A stretch of DNA of 64,000 nucleotides from Pseudazoarcus pumilus (GCF_002872475.1 NZ_CP025682.1:558001-622000), one strand, 5' to 3'; numbered from the stretch's first letter, positions 50,185 through 59,882 are shown. Notes: generated from the letters alone by a model not told the origin. Translations and numbers: made by a program.

Positions 50185-50220
50185 CTCCCCGGCCACGCGG
50201 GGAGAGGGCGCGAAGCGCCC
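50185..50220. other. Two tandem GC hairpins after pccA
   Basis: CTCCCCG/CGGGGAG (50185-50191 with 50198-50204) is followed directly by GGGCGC/GCGCCC (50206-50211 with 50215-50220, loop GAA). The pair lies 38 bases after the pccA stop. There is no clear U run, so it is either a weak transcription end or an RNA-stabilising repeat. Confidence 0.5.
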
Positions 50221-50223
50221 GAT

Positions 50224-50252
50224 TTGCGCAAACATTATTGATCGAATAACAT
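50224..50252 (+). promoter_or_regulatory. Possible sigma-70 promoter upstream of the KamA-type gene
   Basis: TTGCGC (50224-50229) and TAACAT (50247-50252) are spaced by 17 bases in a locally AT-rich patch. It is about 190 bases before the start at 50440, so the message would have a long leader. Otherwise the 293-base gap 50147-50439 shows only the hairpins and a GGAGGAAAG ribosome site next to the start. Confidence 0.35.
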
Positions 50253-50439
50253 CCGCAGACCAGAAATCGCGTTCCGGCTTCGCAAGCCGCATTCACGCAG
50301 CGCCGGTGCAGGCCTGAGCAAGGCCGATCCCCTTTTTTCCCGCACCGGACGCCCACCGCCCCGCTGATTCGCAGTCTTTCGATGCCGCACGCAGCGGCGA
50401 CGAGGGTCGCGGGCCGGTGACAGACTTGGAGGAAAGCGA

Positions 50440-51828
50440 ATGAGCGCCATGATCACGCCCATCGTGCGGCAGCGCGAGCCGGCCACCCCGGCCTACGCCG
50501 AGCGCGTACCGTTCAAGGTGTATACGCAGCGCGACATCGACCGCATCGAGGCCCTGCAGGGGCTGAGCGACGCGCAGCGTTTCGAGATGAAGGTGGTTTC
50601 GTCGGTGTTGCCGTTTCGCGTCAACCAGTACGTCATCGACGAGCTCATCGACTGGAACAACATTCCCGAAGACGCGATCTACCAGCTTGTTTTCCCGCAG
50701 CGCGACATGCTCGCGCCCGGCCACTTCGAGCGCATCGCCGGCCTGATCCGCGCCGGCGCGGACAAGGCCGAGCTGGAAGCGGCGATCACCGAGGTGCGCG
50801 CCGAGCTCAATCCGCACCCGGCCGACCAGATGGCCATGAACATGCCGCTGGATGCGGAGGGCAACCGCCTCGACGGCCTGCAGCACAAGTACCGCGAGAC
50901 GGTGTTGTTCTTCCCCAGCCAGGGCCAGACCTGTCACAGCTACTGCAGCTTCTGCTTCCGCTGGGCGCAGTTCGTCGGCGACAAGGACCTGCGCATCGCC
51001 AGTTCCGAGGCGACGCAACTGCACGACTACCTGCGTGCGCACACCGAGGTCACGGACGTGCTGATCACCGGCGGCGACCCGATGGTGATGAAGACCTCGC
51101 ACCTGGCCAACTACCTCGAGCCGTTGCTCGAACCCGAGTTCGATCACATTCAGACCGTGCGCATCGGTACCAAGGCGCTGACTTTCTGGCCGCACCGCTT
51201 CCTCGGCGCGCCGGACGCGGACGCGCTGATCGAGCTGCTCGAGCGTCTCGTCGAGGCCGGCAAGCAGGTCGCCATCATGGCGCACTACAACCACTGGAAG
51301 GAACTCGAGCCCGAGGCGGCGCAGGCGGCGATCCGCCGCATCCGTTCTACCGGCGCCGTGATCCGTGCGCAGGGTCCGCTCATCGCCCACATCAACGACG
51401 ACCCGGCGGTGTGGGCGCGCATGTGGCAGGCTCAGGTCAGGCTCGGCATCGTGCCCTATTACATGTTCGTCGAGCGCGACACCGGCGCGAGCCGCTACTT
51501 CGAGGTGCCGCTGCTGCGCGCGTGGGAGATCTACCGTGAGGCCATGCAGCAGGTCTCGGGTCTCGCGCGCACCGCGCGCGGCCCCAGCATGAGTGCGAGC
51601 CCGGGCAAGGTCGAGATCCAGGGCGTGGCCGAGATCGCCGGCGAGAAGGTGTTCGTGCTGCGCTTCATCCAGGCACGCAATCCGGACTGGGTGCAGCGCC
51701 CGTTCTTCGCGAAGTACGACGAACACGCAACCTGGCTCGACGGGCTCGAGCCGGCCTTCGGGGAGCGCTGGTTCTGGCAGGACGAGTACGACGCACTGCG
51801 CCAGGAGAAGCTCGCGGCAGCGGAATAA
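50440..51828 (+). CDS. KamA-family radical SAM aminomutase-like protein
   Basis: A 462-residue radical SAM protein of the lysine 2,3-aminomutase family. The cluster motif CxxxCxxC is CHSYCSFC (Cys165, Cys169, Cys172), followed by DVLITGGDPMVM, RIGTKALTFWPHR and GIVPYYMFVERDTG. A GK near residue 389 (ASPGKVEIQG) is at about the place of the PLP lysine in true aminomutases. The long N-terminal region (about 1-150) includes FPQRDMLAP. The substrate is not readable; beta-lysine or beta-glutamate formation is possible. It stands alone between pccA and a convergent epimerase-like gene. Confidence 0.82.
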   Translation: MSAMITPIVRQREPATPAYAERVPFKVYTQRDIDRIEALQGLSDAQRFEMKVVSSVLPFRVNQYVIDELIDWNNIPEDAIYQLVFPQRDMLAPGHFERIAGLIRAGADKAELEAAITEVRAELNPHPADQMAMNMPLDAEGNRLDGLQHKYRETVLFFPSQGQTCHSYCSFCFRWAQFVGDKDLRIASSEATQLHDYLRAHTEVTDVLITGGDPMVMKTSHLANYLEPLLEPEFDHIQTVRIGTKALTFWPHRFLGAPDADALIELLERLVEAGKQVAIMAHYNHWKELEPEAAQAAIRRIRSTGAVIRAQGPLIAHINDDPAVWARMWQAQVRLGIVPYYMFVERDTGASRYFEVPLLRAWEIYREAMQQVSGLARTARGPSMSASPGKVEIQGVAEIAGEKVFVLRFIQARNPDWVQRPFFAKYDEHATWLDGLEPAFGERWFWQDEYDALRQEKLAAAE

Positions 51829-51847
51829 GTTCGATCCGCTTCGCAAG

Positions 51848-51880
51848 AAAGAGCCCGCCGTTCGGCGGGCTCTTTCGTTT
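51848..51880. terminator. Bidirectional Rho-independent terminator
   Basis: A perfect 13-bp stem (51848-51860 with 51863-51875) starting AAAGAGCCCGCCG lies between the convergent KamA-type and VOC genes. T-rich sequence follows on the plus side, and the A/T ends of the stem itself give U runs on both strands. It should end both transcripts. Confidence 0.9.
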
Positions 51881-51888
51881 CGTGCGAC

Positions 51889-52392
51889 CTAAAGCGTCTC
51901 GCCGAATGGGCGTGCGTGGGCGGCCAGCGTCGTGAACGCGTCGATGACCTCGCGCGGGGCCTGCACCAGTTCGATCAGCACCCCTTCGCCGGCAATGGGG
52001 AATTCGTCGTTGGCCTTCGGATGTACGAACACGATGTCGTGTCCGGCCGCGCCGGGGCGGATGCCGCCGGGCGCGAAACGCAGACCTTGCGCGGTGAGCC
52101 ACTCGACGGCCGCGCGCAGGTCGTCTACCCACAGGCCGACATGGTTGAGCGGCGTGGTGTGCACGGCGGGCTTCCTGTCGGGGTCGAGCGGCTGCATCAG
52201 GTCCACCTCCACGCGCAGCGGGCCGGTGCCGAGCGCGCAGATGTCTTCGTCGACGTTCTCGCGTTCGCTGGTGAAGCTGCCGCTGCGCTCCAGACCGAAC
52301 AGGTCCACCCACAGTTTCGCGAGTCGCTGCTTGTCGGGACCGCCGATGGCGATCTGCTGGATGCCGAGGATGCGGAAGGGGCGAGTGCTCAT
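51889..52392 (-). CDS. VOC-family protein, candidate methylmalonyl-CoA epimerase
   Basis: The 167-residue protein has two vicinal-oxygen-chelate modules: [20 protein letters not shown] and [20 protein letters not shown]. It ends with [10 protein letters not shown]. His86 and the late Glu match metal ligands of epimerases, but the first ligand position is Gln (Gln13) instead of His. Location beside pccB-pccA and the mutase makes methylmalonyl-CoA epimerase the best guess, since (S)-methylmalonyl-CoA must be epimerised for the mutase. Another glyoxalase-type function is possible. The start at 52392 is the domain N-terminus. Confidence 0.78.
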   Translation of the reverse strand: MSTRPFRILGIQQIAIGGPDKQRLAKLWVDLFGLERSGSFTSERENVDEDICALGTGPLRVEVDLMQPLDPDRKPAVHTTPLNHVGLWVDDLRAAVEWLTAQGLRFAPGGIRPGAAGHDIVFVHPKANDEFPIAGEGVLIELVQAPREVIDAFTTLAAHARPFGETL

Positions 52393-52470
52393 GAAGTTCC
52401 TTGCCGGTGACGGGATGGCGCATTGTCGCGCCAGCACAGGCGCCGGTCGAGTGCGCTATGCTTGCCACCC

Positions 52471-53361
52471 ATGCAAAGCCTGCTGCTGCTGCTTCCGGAC
52501 TTCTCGCTGATCCTGCTCGGGGTGCTGCTGCGCCGCTGGCTGGTGGCCGACCCGGGTTTCTGGACCGGGGTCGAGAAGCTCGTGTACTTCGTACTTTTCC
52601 CGGCCCTGCTGTTTCGCGCTCTGGCCTCGGTCACGATCGATCTGGGCACGACGCTGCCGCTGGTCGCCTCGGGCATCACGGTGATGTTCCTCGGCTTCCT
52701 GATGGGATTCGCGGGGCGTGCGCTGATGGGGCTGTCGGGCATCGCCTTCGCCTCGCGTCTGCAGTGCGCATACCGCTTCAACACCTATATCGCGATCGCC
52801 ATCGCCGGCAAGCTGCACGGCGCCGACGGCCTGGCGCTGATGGGCGCGCTGTGCGGCATGATGGTGCCGTTCGCCAACATCATGGCGGTGGGCATGCTGG
52901 CGCGCCACGGCCAAGGCCGTGTGATGCGCGAGCTGGTGCGCAATCCGCTGGTGATCGCGACGCTCTCGGGGCTGGCCTTCAATCTTGCCGGCGGCACGCT
53001 GGCGGTGCCGGCCGAGGCCTTCCTGTCCCGCCTGGGCGACGCGGCCGTGGCGCTCGGTCTGCTGGCCGTGGGTGGTGCGCTGCGCTGGGGCTCGGCGGGC
53101 GGCAATGTGGCCGGCTCGGTTTGGATCGTCACCGTCAAGCTGGCGCTGATGCCGGTGGTCGCATGGCTGCTCGGTCGTGCGGTGGGGCTCGAGGGCATGG
53201 CCTTCGACCTGCTGGTCCTGTTCGCGGCGATGCCCTCGGCCAGTTCGGCCTACATCCTGGCCATGCGCATGGGCGGCGACGGCGCTGGCGTGGCCTGGCT
53301 GATCTCGGCCACCACGCTGCTCGCCGTGCCTACGCTGACCTTCTGGCTGACTGTTCTGTAG
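52471..53361 (+). CDS. AEC-family (auxin efflux carrier-like) transporter
   Basis: The 296-residue membrane protein starts MQSLLLLLPDFSLILLGVLL and has about ten hydrophobic helices, with the family split near residues 150-170. Segments typical of the family are LVYFVLFPALLFRALA, QCAYRFNTYIAIAIAG and LFAAMPSASSAYILAMRMGG. AEC members move organic acids or amino acids; the substrate is unknown here. It is divergent from the VOC gene, 78 bases away. Confidence 0.88.
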   Translation: MQSLLLLLPDFSLILLGVLLRRWLVADPGFWTGVEKLVYFVLFPALLFRALASVTIDLGTTLPLVASGITVMFLGFLMGFAGRALMGLSGIAFASRLQCAYRFNTYIAIAIAGKLHGADGLALMGALCGMMVPFANIMAVGMLARHGQGRVMRELVRNPLVIATLSGLAFNLAGGTLAVPAEAFLSRLGDAAVALGLLAVGGALRWGSAGGNVAGSVWIVTVKLALMPVVAWLLGRAVGLEGMAFDLLVLFAAMPSASSAYILAMRMGGDGAGVAWLISATTLLAVPTLTFWLTVL

Positions 53362-53364
53362 GGT

Positions 53365-53772
53365 TTATTTGCGGGCGCGAGGCTTGCGCGCTGCCGGCGT
53401 CTTGTCCGGAGGCTTTGCGCTCTTGTCGGAATCGGCGGGTGGTGGCTGCATCATGTTCCACGGCCACATCGCTGCGACGAAGGGGTTGTCCTGGGCTGTG
53501 CCGGCGCCCCCCGCCGACGCAGATGTCTGCGTTGCCATGGCCTTGAGCGCGGCCAGCCTGGAGCGCTGCACTTCGAGGCCCTGGACGGTCGCCTGCAGCA
53601 TGTTGAGGTTCATCTTGAGCCAGTGCTCAACCGTGCGCAGATCTCCGATGCGCTTGTCCAGTTCGTCGATGTCCAGCGTCGGCGCGACCATGCCCGGCAG
53701 CGGAACGCCGGCGCCCGACCACATGCGCTTGAGCATCTCGATCGGATCCTGATCCTTGGGGGTGTCGCTCAT
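53365..53772 (-). CDS. phaM: PhaM-like polyhydroxyalkanoate granule regulatory protein
   Basis: A 135-residue protein. The middle shows LDIDELDKRIGDLRTVEHWL, then LKMNLNMLQATVQGLEVQR, the conserved helical core of PhaM. A WPWNMMQP segment and a Lys/Arg/Pro/Ala-rich C-terminal tail (PPDKTPAARKPRARK) follow, as in PhaM of Ralstonia, where the tail binds DNA and the core activates PHA synthase. It would tie PHA granules to the nucleoid. No PHA synthase gene is in the window. The start at 53772 is the first Met of the family-like MSDTPKDQDPIEML. Confidence 0.85.
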   Translation of the reverse strand: MSDTPKDQDPIEMLKRMWSGAGVPLPGMVAPTLDIDELDKRIGDLRTVEHWLKMNLNMLQATVQGLEVQRSRLAALKAMATQTSASAGGAGTAQDNPFVAAMWPWNMMQPPPADSDKSAKPPDKTPAARKPRARK

Positions 53773-53830
53773 CTTCGTCTCCTTGGCGGAACGTGTGCAT
53801 GCATCGATTGAGCGGGCCGTGCAGTTTCGC

Positions 53831-55750
53831 TCAGTCGACGTTGGCGGCGATGCGGTTGAGCAGCGCGCGTAATCGTGCCGGACGCACCGGCTTGTGCAGG
53901 ACCGGCAGGCCTTCGCGTTCGGCCAGCGCGAGTGCATCCGGGCCGGTGTCTCCGGTGATCAGGGCCGCCGGCAGGTCCTCGCCGTAGCGGCGTCGCACTT
54001 CGCGGATCACCTCGGCGCCGCTCGCGCCGCGCGCCAGACGATGATCGCTGATGATCGCATTGGGCGCACCTCCGCGTGCGTTGAGCCGATCGACCAGCAG
54101 TTCCAGGTCCGGCGCGGCGACCATGTCGCAGCCCCAGGAGGTGAGCAGGCTGTGCATCGCGCTCAGCACCAGCGGGTCGTCCTCGACCAAGGCCACGCGC
54201 AGCCCCCCCAGATCACCCGGTTCGCGTTCGGGCGCGGGCGCATCGACGACGTCCTCGCGCCGGCCTGCGGGGATCGTGACTGCGAAGGCCGAGCCGCGCC
54301 CCGGAGTCGAGCGCAGTTCGAGCGGATGGTCGAGCATCGCGGTCAGGCGCCGCACGATGGCCAGACCCAGGCCGAGACCCTTGTCGCGCGAACGCTCCGG
54401 GTTCTGCAGCTGGACGAACTCCTGGAAGATATTCTCCTGCGCATGCTGCGGGATGCCGATGCCGTTGTCGCGCACCTCGATGCGCCACGTATCGCCGCGC
54501 CGTCGGCAGGCCACCAGCACCTTGCCTGCGGGCGAATAGCGCACGGCGTTGCTGACGAGATTGCCGAGGATGCGTTCGAACAGGACCGGGTCGCTCACGC
54601 CCCAGGCGTCGGTGTGGCGGATGCGCAGCGTCACGCGCGCGTCCGACGCGGCTGCGCGCTGGGTCGCGGCAATGCGTTCGAGCACCGGCTGCAACGGGAA
54701 TGCGCGCACACTCGCCTGCAGTACGCCGGCGTCGAGGCGCGAGATGTCGAGCAGGCTGTCGAGCAGATCCTCCATGGCCTCGGCCGAGGCGGTGATCTGG
54801 CCGAGCAGGTGGCGCGAGGGCGCGTCCAGACGGCATTGCGACAGCTCGGAGATGAACAGCCCGAGCGCATGCATGGGCTGGCGCAGGTCGTGACTGGCGG
54901 CGGCCAGAAAGCGCGACTTGGCCATGTTGGCGCGTTCGGCCTCTTCCTTGCGTTCGCGCAGTTCGGCGGTCGCCTCGCTGATGCGACCGCGCATCTGCGC
55001 GTGCATGCCGGCCAGTTCCTCGGCCATCTCGTTGACGCCCTCGGCGAGCATGCGCAGGCTGCCGCCGCCGACGATGGGTACGCGCTGGTCGAACTGTCCC
55101 TTGCCGATGCGCGAGACGGCATCGGCCACGCGCCGGATCGGGCCGGATACGCCGCGACTCATCGAGGTGGCCAACAGCAGGGTGCCGACCAGCGCGGCCA
55201 GCACGGTGAGCATGCCGGTGCGCAGCAGGTCGCGACGCTGCGCGTCGAGCGCGCTGCGACTCAGGTCCACGACGACGTTGCCGAGCGTCGGTGTGAGTAC
55301 CTTGGAGCCCGAGCGAAAGGCCTCGTCGTTGAGCTCGGTGCCGAGAGAGGCCTGGCCGGCGTAGATGGGTTCGATCACGCGCAGCGTGCGCTTGCTGCTG
55401 ACGTAGTCGGATTCGGCGAGCAGCTCGCGCGCCAGCGCAATGTCCTCGTCCAGCTGTCCGCTGCGCGCGAGCGTCTCACCGAACAGGTCGATGATGATCA
55501 CGCCGGCCATGCCTTCTTCGGCGAGGCTCGCTTCGGTGAGCTTCTGCAGGGCGTCGTGGTTGCCGGAGAACACGGCGTATTCGCTCGCCGCGACGAGCTG
55601 ACGGGCATAGGCCTTGCCGCGCGCGGCGTGCGCCTGCTCGACGTCGTCGATGCGCGAACTGGTGTAAAAGGCGGTGAGCAGCAAGGCCACGACGAGCATC
55701 GGCAACACCGCCACCAGCAACACGCGCGCACGCACGCCCCAGTTCTTCAT
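53831..55750 (-). CDS. Hybrid sensor histidine kinase
   Basis: A 639-residue inner-membrane kinase. Helix 1 is at about 10-28 and helix 2 at about 180-200, enclosing a periplasmic sensor of about 150 residues; HAMP (about 200-255) and a coiled coil follow. HisKA carries SHDLRQPMHALGLF with the phospho-His near residue 289, and HATPase has N, DNGIGIP and GLGLGLAIV boxes. A C-terminal receiver at about 520-635 has AIISDHRLARG with the acceptor Asp. The SHDLRQP box marks a subfamily found with LuxR-type regulators. It is divergent from such a regulator gene 144 bases away, its probable partner. Confidence 0.92.
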   Translation of the reverse strand: MKNWGVRARVLLVAVLPMLVVALLLTAFYTSSRIDDVEQAHAARGKAYARQLVAASEYAVFSGNHDALQKLTEASLAEEGMAGVIIIDLFGETLARSGQLDEDIALARELLAESDYVSSKRTLRVIEPIYAGQASLGTELNDEAFRSGSKVLTPTLGNVVVDLSRSALDAQRRDLLRTGMLTVLAALVGTLLLATSMSRGVSGPIRRVADAVSRIGKGQFDQRVPIVGGGSLRMLAEGVNEMAEELAGMHAQMRGRISEATAELRERKEEAERANMAKSRFLAAASHDLRQPMHALGLFISELSQCRLDAPSRHLLGQITASAEAMEDLLDSLLDISRLDAGVLQASVRAFPLQPVLERIAATQRAAASDARVTLRIRHTDAWGVSDPVLFERILGNLVSNAVRYSPAGKVLVACRRRGDTWRIEVRDNGIGIPQHAQENIFQEFVQLQNPERSRDKGLGLGLAIVRRLTAMLDHPLELRSTPGRGSAFAVTIPAGRREDVVDAPAPEREPGDLGGLRVALVEDDPLVLSAMHSLLTSWGCDMVAAPDLELLVDRLNARGGAPNAIISDHRLARGASGAEVIREVRRRYGEDLPAALITGDTGPDALALAEREGLPVLHKPVRPARLRALLNRIAANVD

Positions 55751-55894
55751 GATCACTTCCAGCCCCTCCCGTGGCGTTCGAGCGCAGGCTCGATTGTGCA
55801 GGCTTTCGCGGGTCGGCGCGATGCGCGCCGGCGCATCGCGCACATGCTATGCTTGCCCCATTTTGATGCACTCGCGGCCGGAGGGAACACGCAG

Positions 55895-56533
55895 GTGACC
55901 AGGGTACTGATCGTCGAGGATCACGCGCTCGTGCGCGAGGCGATGGCGCAGACCCTCGGGCGCATCGAGTCCGGGCTGGAGTGTGTCGAGGCGCGCGGCT
56001 CCGAGGAGGCGCTCGTGCTGCTCGCGGAGAGTCCGGACTGGGATCTGGCGATCATCGACCTGATGCTGCCCGACCTGTCCGGCTTCTCGCTGCTGGGCGT
56101 GCTCGCCAAGCGCTATCCGGACATGCCCACCATCGTCGTCTCCGCGCTCGACGATCAGGCCACGCTGCGCCGCGCGATGAAGGTCGGCGCCTCCGGTTTC
56201 GTGTCCAAGAGCAGTTCGGGGGACGAGCTGCGTCATGCGGTGCGTACCGTGCTCGATGGCGGGGTGTTCTTCACGCCGCAGGACGGGCCGGGCGAGGAAG
56301 TGGCGCGTGGACGCGGCTCGCGCGCGCAGGAGTCGCGCTATCGGCTCACGGCCGCGCAGACGCGTGTGGCCGAACTGCTCGGCCAGGGCAAGACCAATCG
56401 AGAGATCGCCGACGCGCTGGGCCTGTCCGAGGGTACGGTGAAGGTGCACATGTCGGCGATCTTCCGCGCCATGAACGTGCGCAATCGCTCGCAGGCGCTG
56501 GTGGCGCTGTCCAGGAGCGGGGCGCGGGCCTGA
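55895..56533 (+). CDS. LuxR/NarL-type response regulator
   Basis: The 212-residue regulator has a receiver (1-120) with acidic pair ED at 8-9, phospho-Asp55 in AIIDLMLPDLSG, and Ser/Lys residues VVSAL and FVSKSS. An HTH LuxR domain at about 145-205 reads LTAAQTRVAELLGQGKTNRE, then IADALGLSEGTVKVHMSAIF. The start is a GTG at 55895 with GGAGGG ten bases before; upstream codons in frame are not conserved-looking. It is the likely output of the divergent hybrid kinase. Targets are not known. Confidence 0.92.
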   Translation: MTRVLIVEDHALVREAMAQTLGRIESGLECVEARGSEEALVLLAESPDWDLAIIDLMLPDLSGFSLLGVLAKRYPDMPTIVVSALDDQATLRRAMKVGASGFVSKSSSGDELRHAVRTVLDGGVFFTPQDGPGEEVARGRGSRAQESRYRLTAAQTRVAELLGQGKTNREIADALGLSEGTVKVHMSAIFRAMNVRNRSQALVALSRSGARA

Positions 56534-56542
56534 AGCGTCGGT

Positions 56543-57238
56543 TCAGCGACGACTGCCCATGCGCAGCGGCATCTCGTCGCTGGGCAGGCGATTGGCCTCG
56601 TCGATGCTCGTCAGTTCGCTCGTGGCCGGGGCGACGTCGATCTCCAGCACGTCCAGCACCTGGCGCGCCAGCGCCCGGCACGCATTGGCCAGGGGCGTGG
56701 GCAACTGGTCGGGCAGATCCCGTTGCAGCAGCAGCTTGGTCGCCGAGAGCGCATTGACCGGATTGAGCAGGCGGTGGCGGTAGGGGCGCATGAGCTGGCG
56801 CACGTTGCGCTCGGCCGCCTCGCGCTGCCAGGCGTTGGTGGGCCATTGCGAGGGCACGGCGTAGGCGCGCGGGAAGGTCTCGAGGTCGCGCACCACGGTG
56901 CGGATGTCCTCGTGCGACTCGCGGAAAGGCAACAGCACGATGTCCGACATCGCGTAGAGGTGGCGGTCCATTTCGCTGCGGTTGCCGCCGCCGTCGATCA
57001 CGCCGATCCAGTTCTCCAGCGTGCGCAGCTTGTCGACGACCTTGGCGAGCGATTCGCGCGTGCGCGCATCGGCCGTCACGTAACGCCGGCCGGCCGGGTT
57101 GAGGGGTTCGCGCGAGGTGTCGGTGAGCACGCAGGCGGCGCGGTGCTCGAGCAGGCCCAGTCCCTGGCACAGCATGTGCGAGATCGAGGTCTTGCCGGTG
57201 CCGCCCTTGTTGCCGATGACGCAGATGATTTCAGCCAT
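56543..57238 (-). CDS. Orphan ParA/MinD-like ATPase
   Basis: A 231-residue P-loop protein with the deviant Walker A motif KGGTGKT at 11-17 (MAEIICVIGNKGGTGKTSIS). Walker B-like WIGVIDGGGNRSEMDRHLY reads DGGG where ParA proteins have DTPP or DxPG. No ParB, parS cluster or partition partner is beside it, so chromosome or plasmid partition is unlikely. Such orphan ATPases position other cargo, but the cargo here is unknown. It is convergent with the LuxR-type gene (9 bases apart). Confidence 0.82.
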   Translation of the reverse strand: MAEIICVIGNKGGTGKTSISHMLCQGLGLLEHRAACVLTDTSREPLNPAGRRYVTADARTRESLAKVVDKLRTLENWIGVIDGGGNRSEMDRHLYAMSDIVLLPFRESHEDIRTVVRDLETFPRAYAVPSQWPTNAWQREAAERNVRQLMRPYRHRLLNPVNALSATKLLLQRDLPDQLPTPLANACRALARQVLDVLEIDVAPATSELTSIDEANRLPSDEMPLRMGSRR

Positions 57239-57331
57239 TGCCCAGTTCCATTGTCGTTCGCTCCGTCCCGCTGTCGCATTATCCGGACCGCCCGGCTGTG
57301 CGATGTCGCGAAAAGGCCGTGATTTGCCCCG

Positions 57332-58165
57332 TTAATCGGTTCGCGTCGGCGCCGGCCCCGCCGGCTCGTACAGGTACAGCCGCGCGCCGTCGGCGAGCGT
57401 GACGGTATCGGTCGGCTTTGCCTGCGGTACCGCGAAGTCCTTGCTCACCAGCAGCGAGCCGGGGCGCATCTCGCGTCGCGCCTTGTCCCAGACCGCCGCC
57501 ATCGGATGGGGCGACAGAAAGGCGTACACCAGATCGTGGTCGCGCCAGTGCGCGGCGAAAAAGTCGCCGCGCAGCACGCGCGCGTTGCCGGCCGTTCGCG
57601 TGCGCAACCAGCCGATCAGCCATGGCAGCGGCGCGGCCTCGATGCCGGTGATGCGCACCTGCGGATGGCGTCGCGCGAGCGGTGCCAGCACGCTCCCGAT
57701 GCCGCAGCCGATGTCGAGCAGGCTGCGCGCGCCACGCGAGCGCAGCAGGCCGTCCACCGCGTCTACGGCAGCGCGGCCGGAAAGATAAAGCGGTACGCGT
57801 GTGCCCGGCGTTCCCCAGTACAGAAGCATGGTCGCGACGAGGGCCGCGAGCCACCAGCGCGGATCGACGCCGCTGCCCAGTGCGAGCGCGCCCAGCGGCG
57901 AGAACAGCGCGTGCAGGACGATCCACCAGCGTTCGCGATGCATCCGCCAGGCCAGTGCAGCCGCCAGTGCCGCCTGCGCGCCGACGATCGCGATGGCCCC
58001 GGGAAGGGCGACGATTTGCGCGACGGCGAATACTCCGGCCCAGGCGGCTGCCTGCACGGCGAGCGCGCGCAGCCAGGGGCGATGCCCCGCGCAGCGTTCG
58101 CGAGTGGTGACGGGCGACGTACTCGGTGTCCTTCGAGTCGTCCGGGATGTCGGTGGAGAGCGCAT
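57332..58165 (-). CDS. Membrane-anchored class I SAM-dependent methyltransferase
   Basis: A 277-residue protein whose first half has three to four hydrophobic helices (WLRALAVQAAAWAGVFAVAQ through LVATMLLYWG). The second half is a Rossmann methyltransferase: motif I LLDIGCGIGSVLAPLA near residue 152, then ITGIEAAPLPWLIGW and LVYAFLSPHPM. The substrate is unknown. The N-terminus is uncertain: residues 1-20 in this frame are Ser/Thr/Arg/Pro-rich, and a neighbouring frame holds a more protein-like start (MTIHALSTDIPDDSKDTEY), so a frameshift near 58100 or a shorter start is possible. Confidence 0.78.
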   Translation of the reverse strand: MRSPPTSRTTRRTPSTSPVTTRERCAGHRPWLRALAVQAAAWAGVFAVAQIVALPGAIAIVGAQAALAAALAWRMHRERWWIVLHALFSPLGALALGSGVDPRWWLAALVATMLLYWGTPGTRVPLYLSGRAAVDAVDGLLRSRGARSLLDIGCGIGSVLAPLARRHPQVRITGIEAAPLPWLIGWLRTRTAGNARVLRGDFFAAHWRDHDLVYAFLSPHPMAAVWDKARREMRPGSLLVSKDFAVPQAKPTDTVTLADGARLYLYEPAGPAPTRTD

Positions 58166-58219
58166 GGATGGTCATTTTCGGCGCTGGAGTCGAATTTGTC
58201 TTGTGGGCCCCGGACGGGT

Positions 58220-58248
58220 TTGACATGGGTGCGTTTAGGCACTATAGT
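58220..58248 (+). promoter_or_regulatory. Strong sigma-70 promoter of the tRNA-tuf operon
   Basis: A perfect TTGACA (58220-58225) and a near-perfect TATAGT (58243-58248) are spaced by exactly 17 bases. GCGGCGC directly follows, the GC-rich discriminator typical of stable-RNA promoters under stringent control. tRNA-Tyr begins 17 bases after the -10. Confidence 0.92.
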
Positions 58249-58264
58249 GCGGCGCTTCTCGCCC

Positions 58265-58349
<85 letters not shown>

Positions 58350-58413
58350 GAACAAAGGGCCGGTTCGCAGCGAGATGGCGGGCCGGCTAGGGTGCAGTGA
58401 ATCGTCTGCGTCA

Positions 58414-58487
58414 GCGGGTGTAGCTCAATGGTAGAGCAGAAGCCTTCCAAGCTTACGATGAGGGTTCGATTCCCTTCACCCGCTCCA
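58414..58487 (+). tRNA. tRNA-Gly (TCC)
   Basis: A 74-base tRNA including encoded CCA. GCGGGTG (58414-58420) pairs with CACCCGC (58477-58483). The anticodon loop CTTCCAA gives anticodon TCC, and the T arm AGGGTTCGATTCCCT is intact. Confidence 0.96.
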
Positions 58488-58512
58488 AGCCAGGCGATTG
58501 ATGGTTCAAGGA

Positions 58513-58587
<75 letters not shown>

Positions 58588-58670
58588 GCAAAATTTGTGG
58601 TCTCGTTGCAGGATCGGGGCCGTCGGTACGTTGATCCGTTTTTTACTGATTTCGAACAAGAGGTGTTGAC

Positions 58671-59861
<1,191 letters not shown>

Positions 59862-59882
59862 TCGTCGCATCGGGTTCGATCG

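Noticed and set aside
53894-56533. Long plus-strand frame of 879 codons continuing into the LuxR regulator
   Set aside because: Most of it is antisense to the hybrid kinase; only the last 212 codons from GTG 55895 are a real protein.
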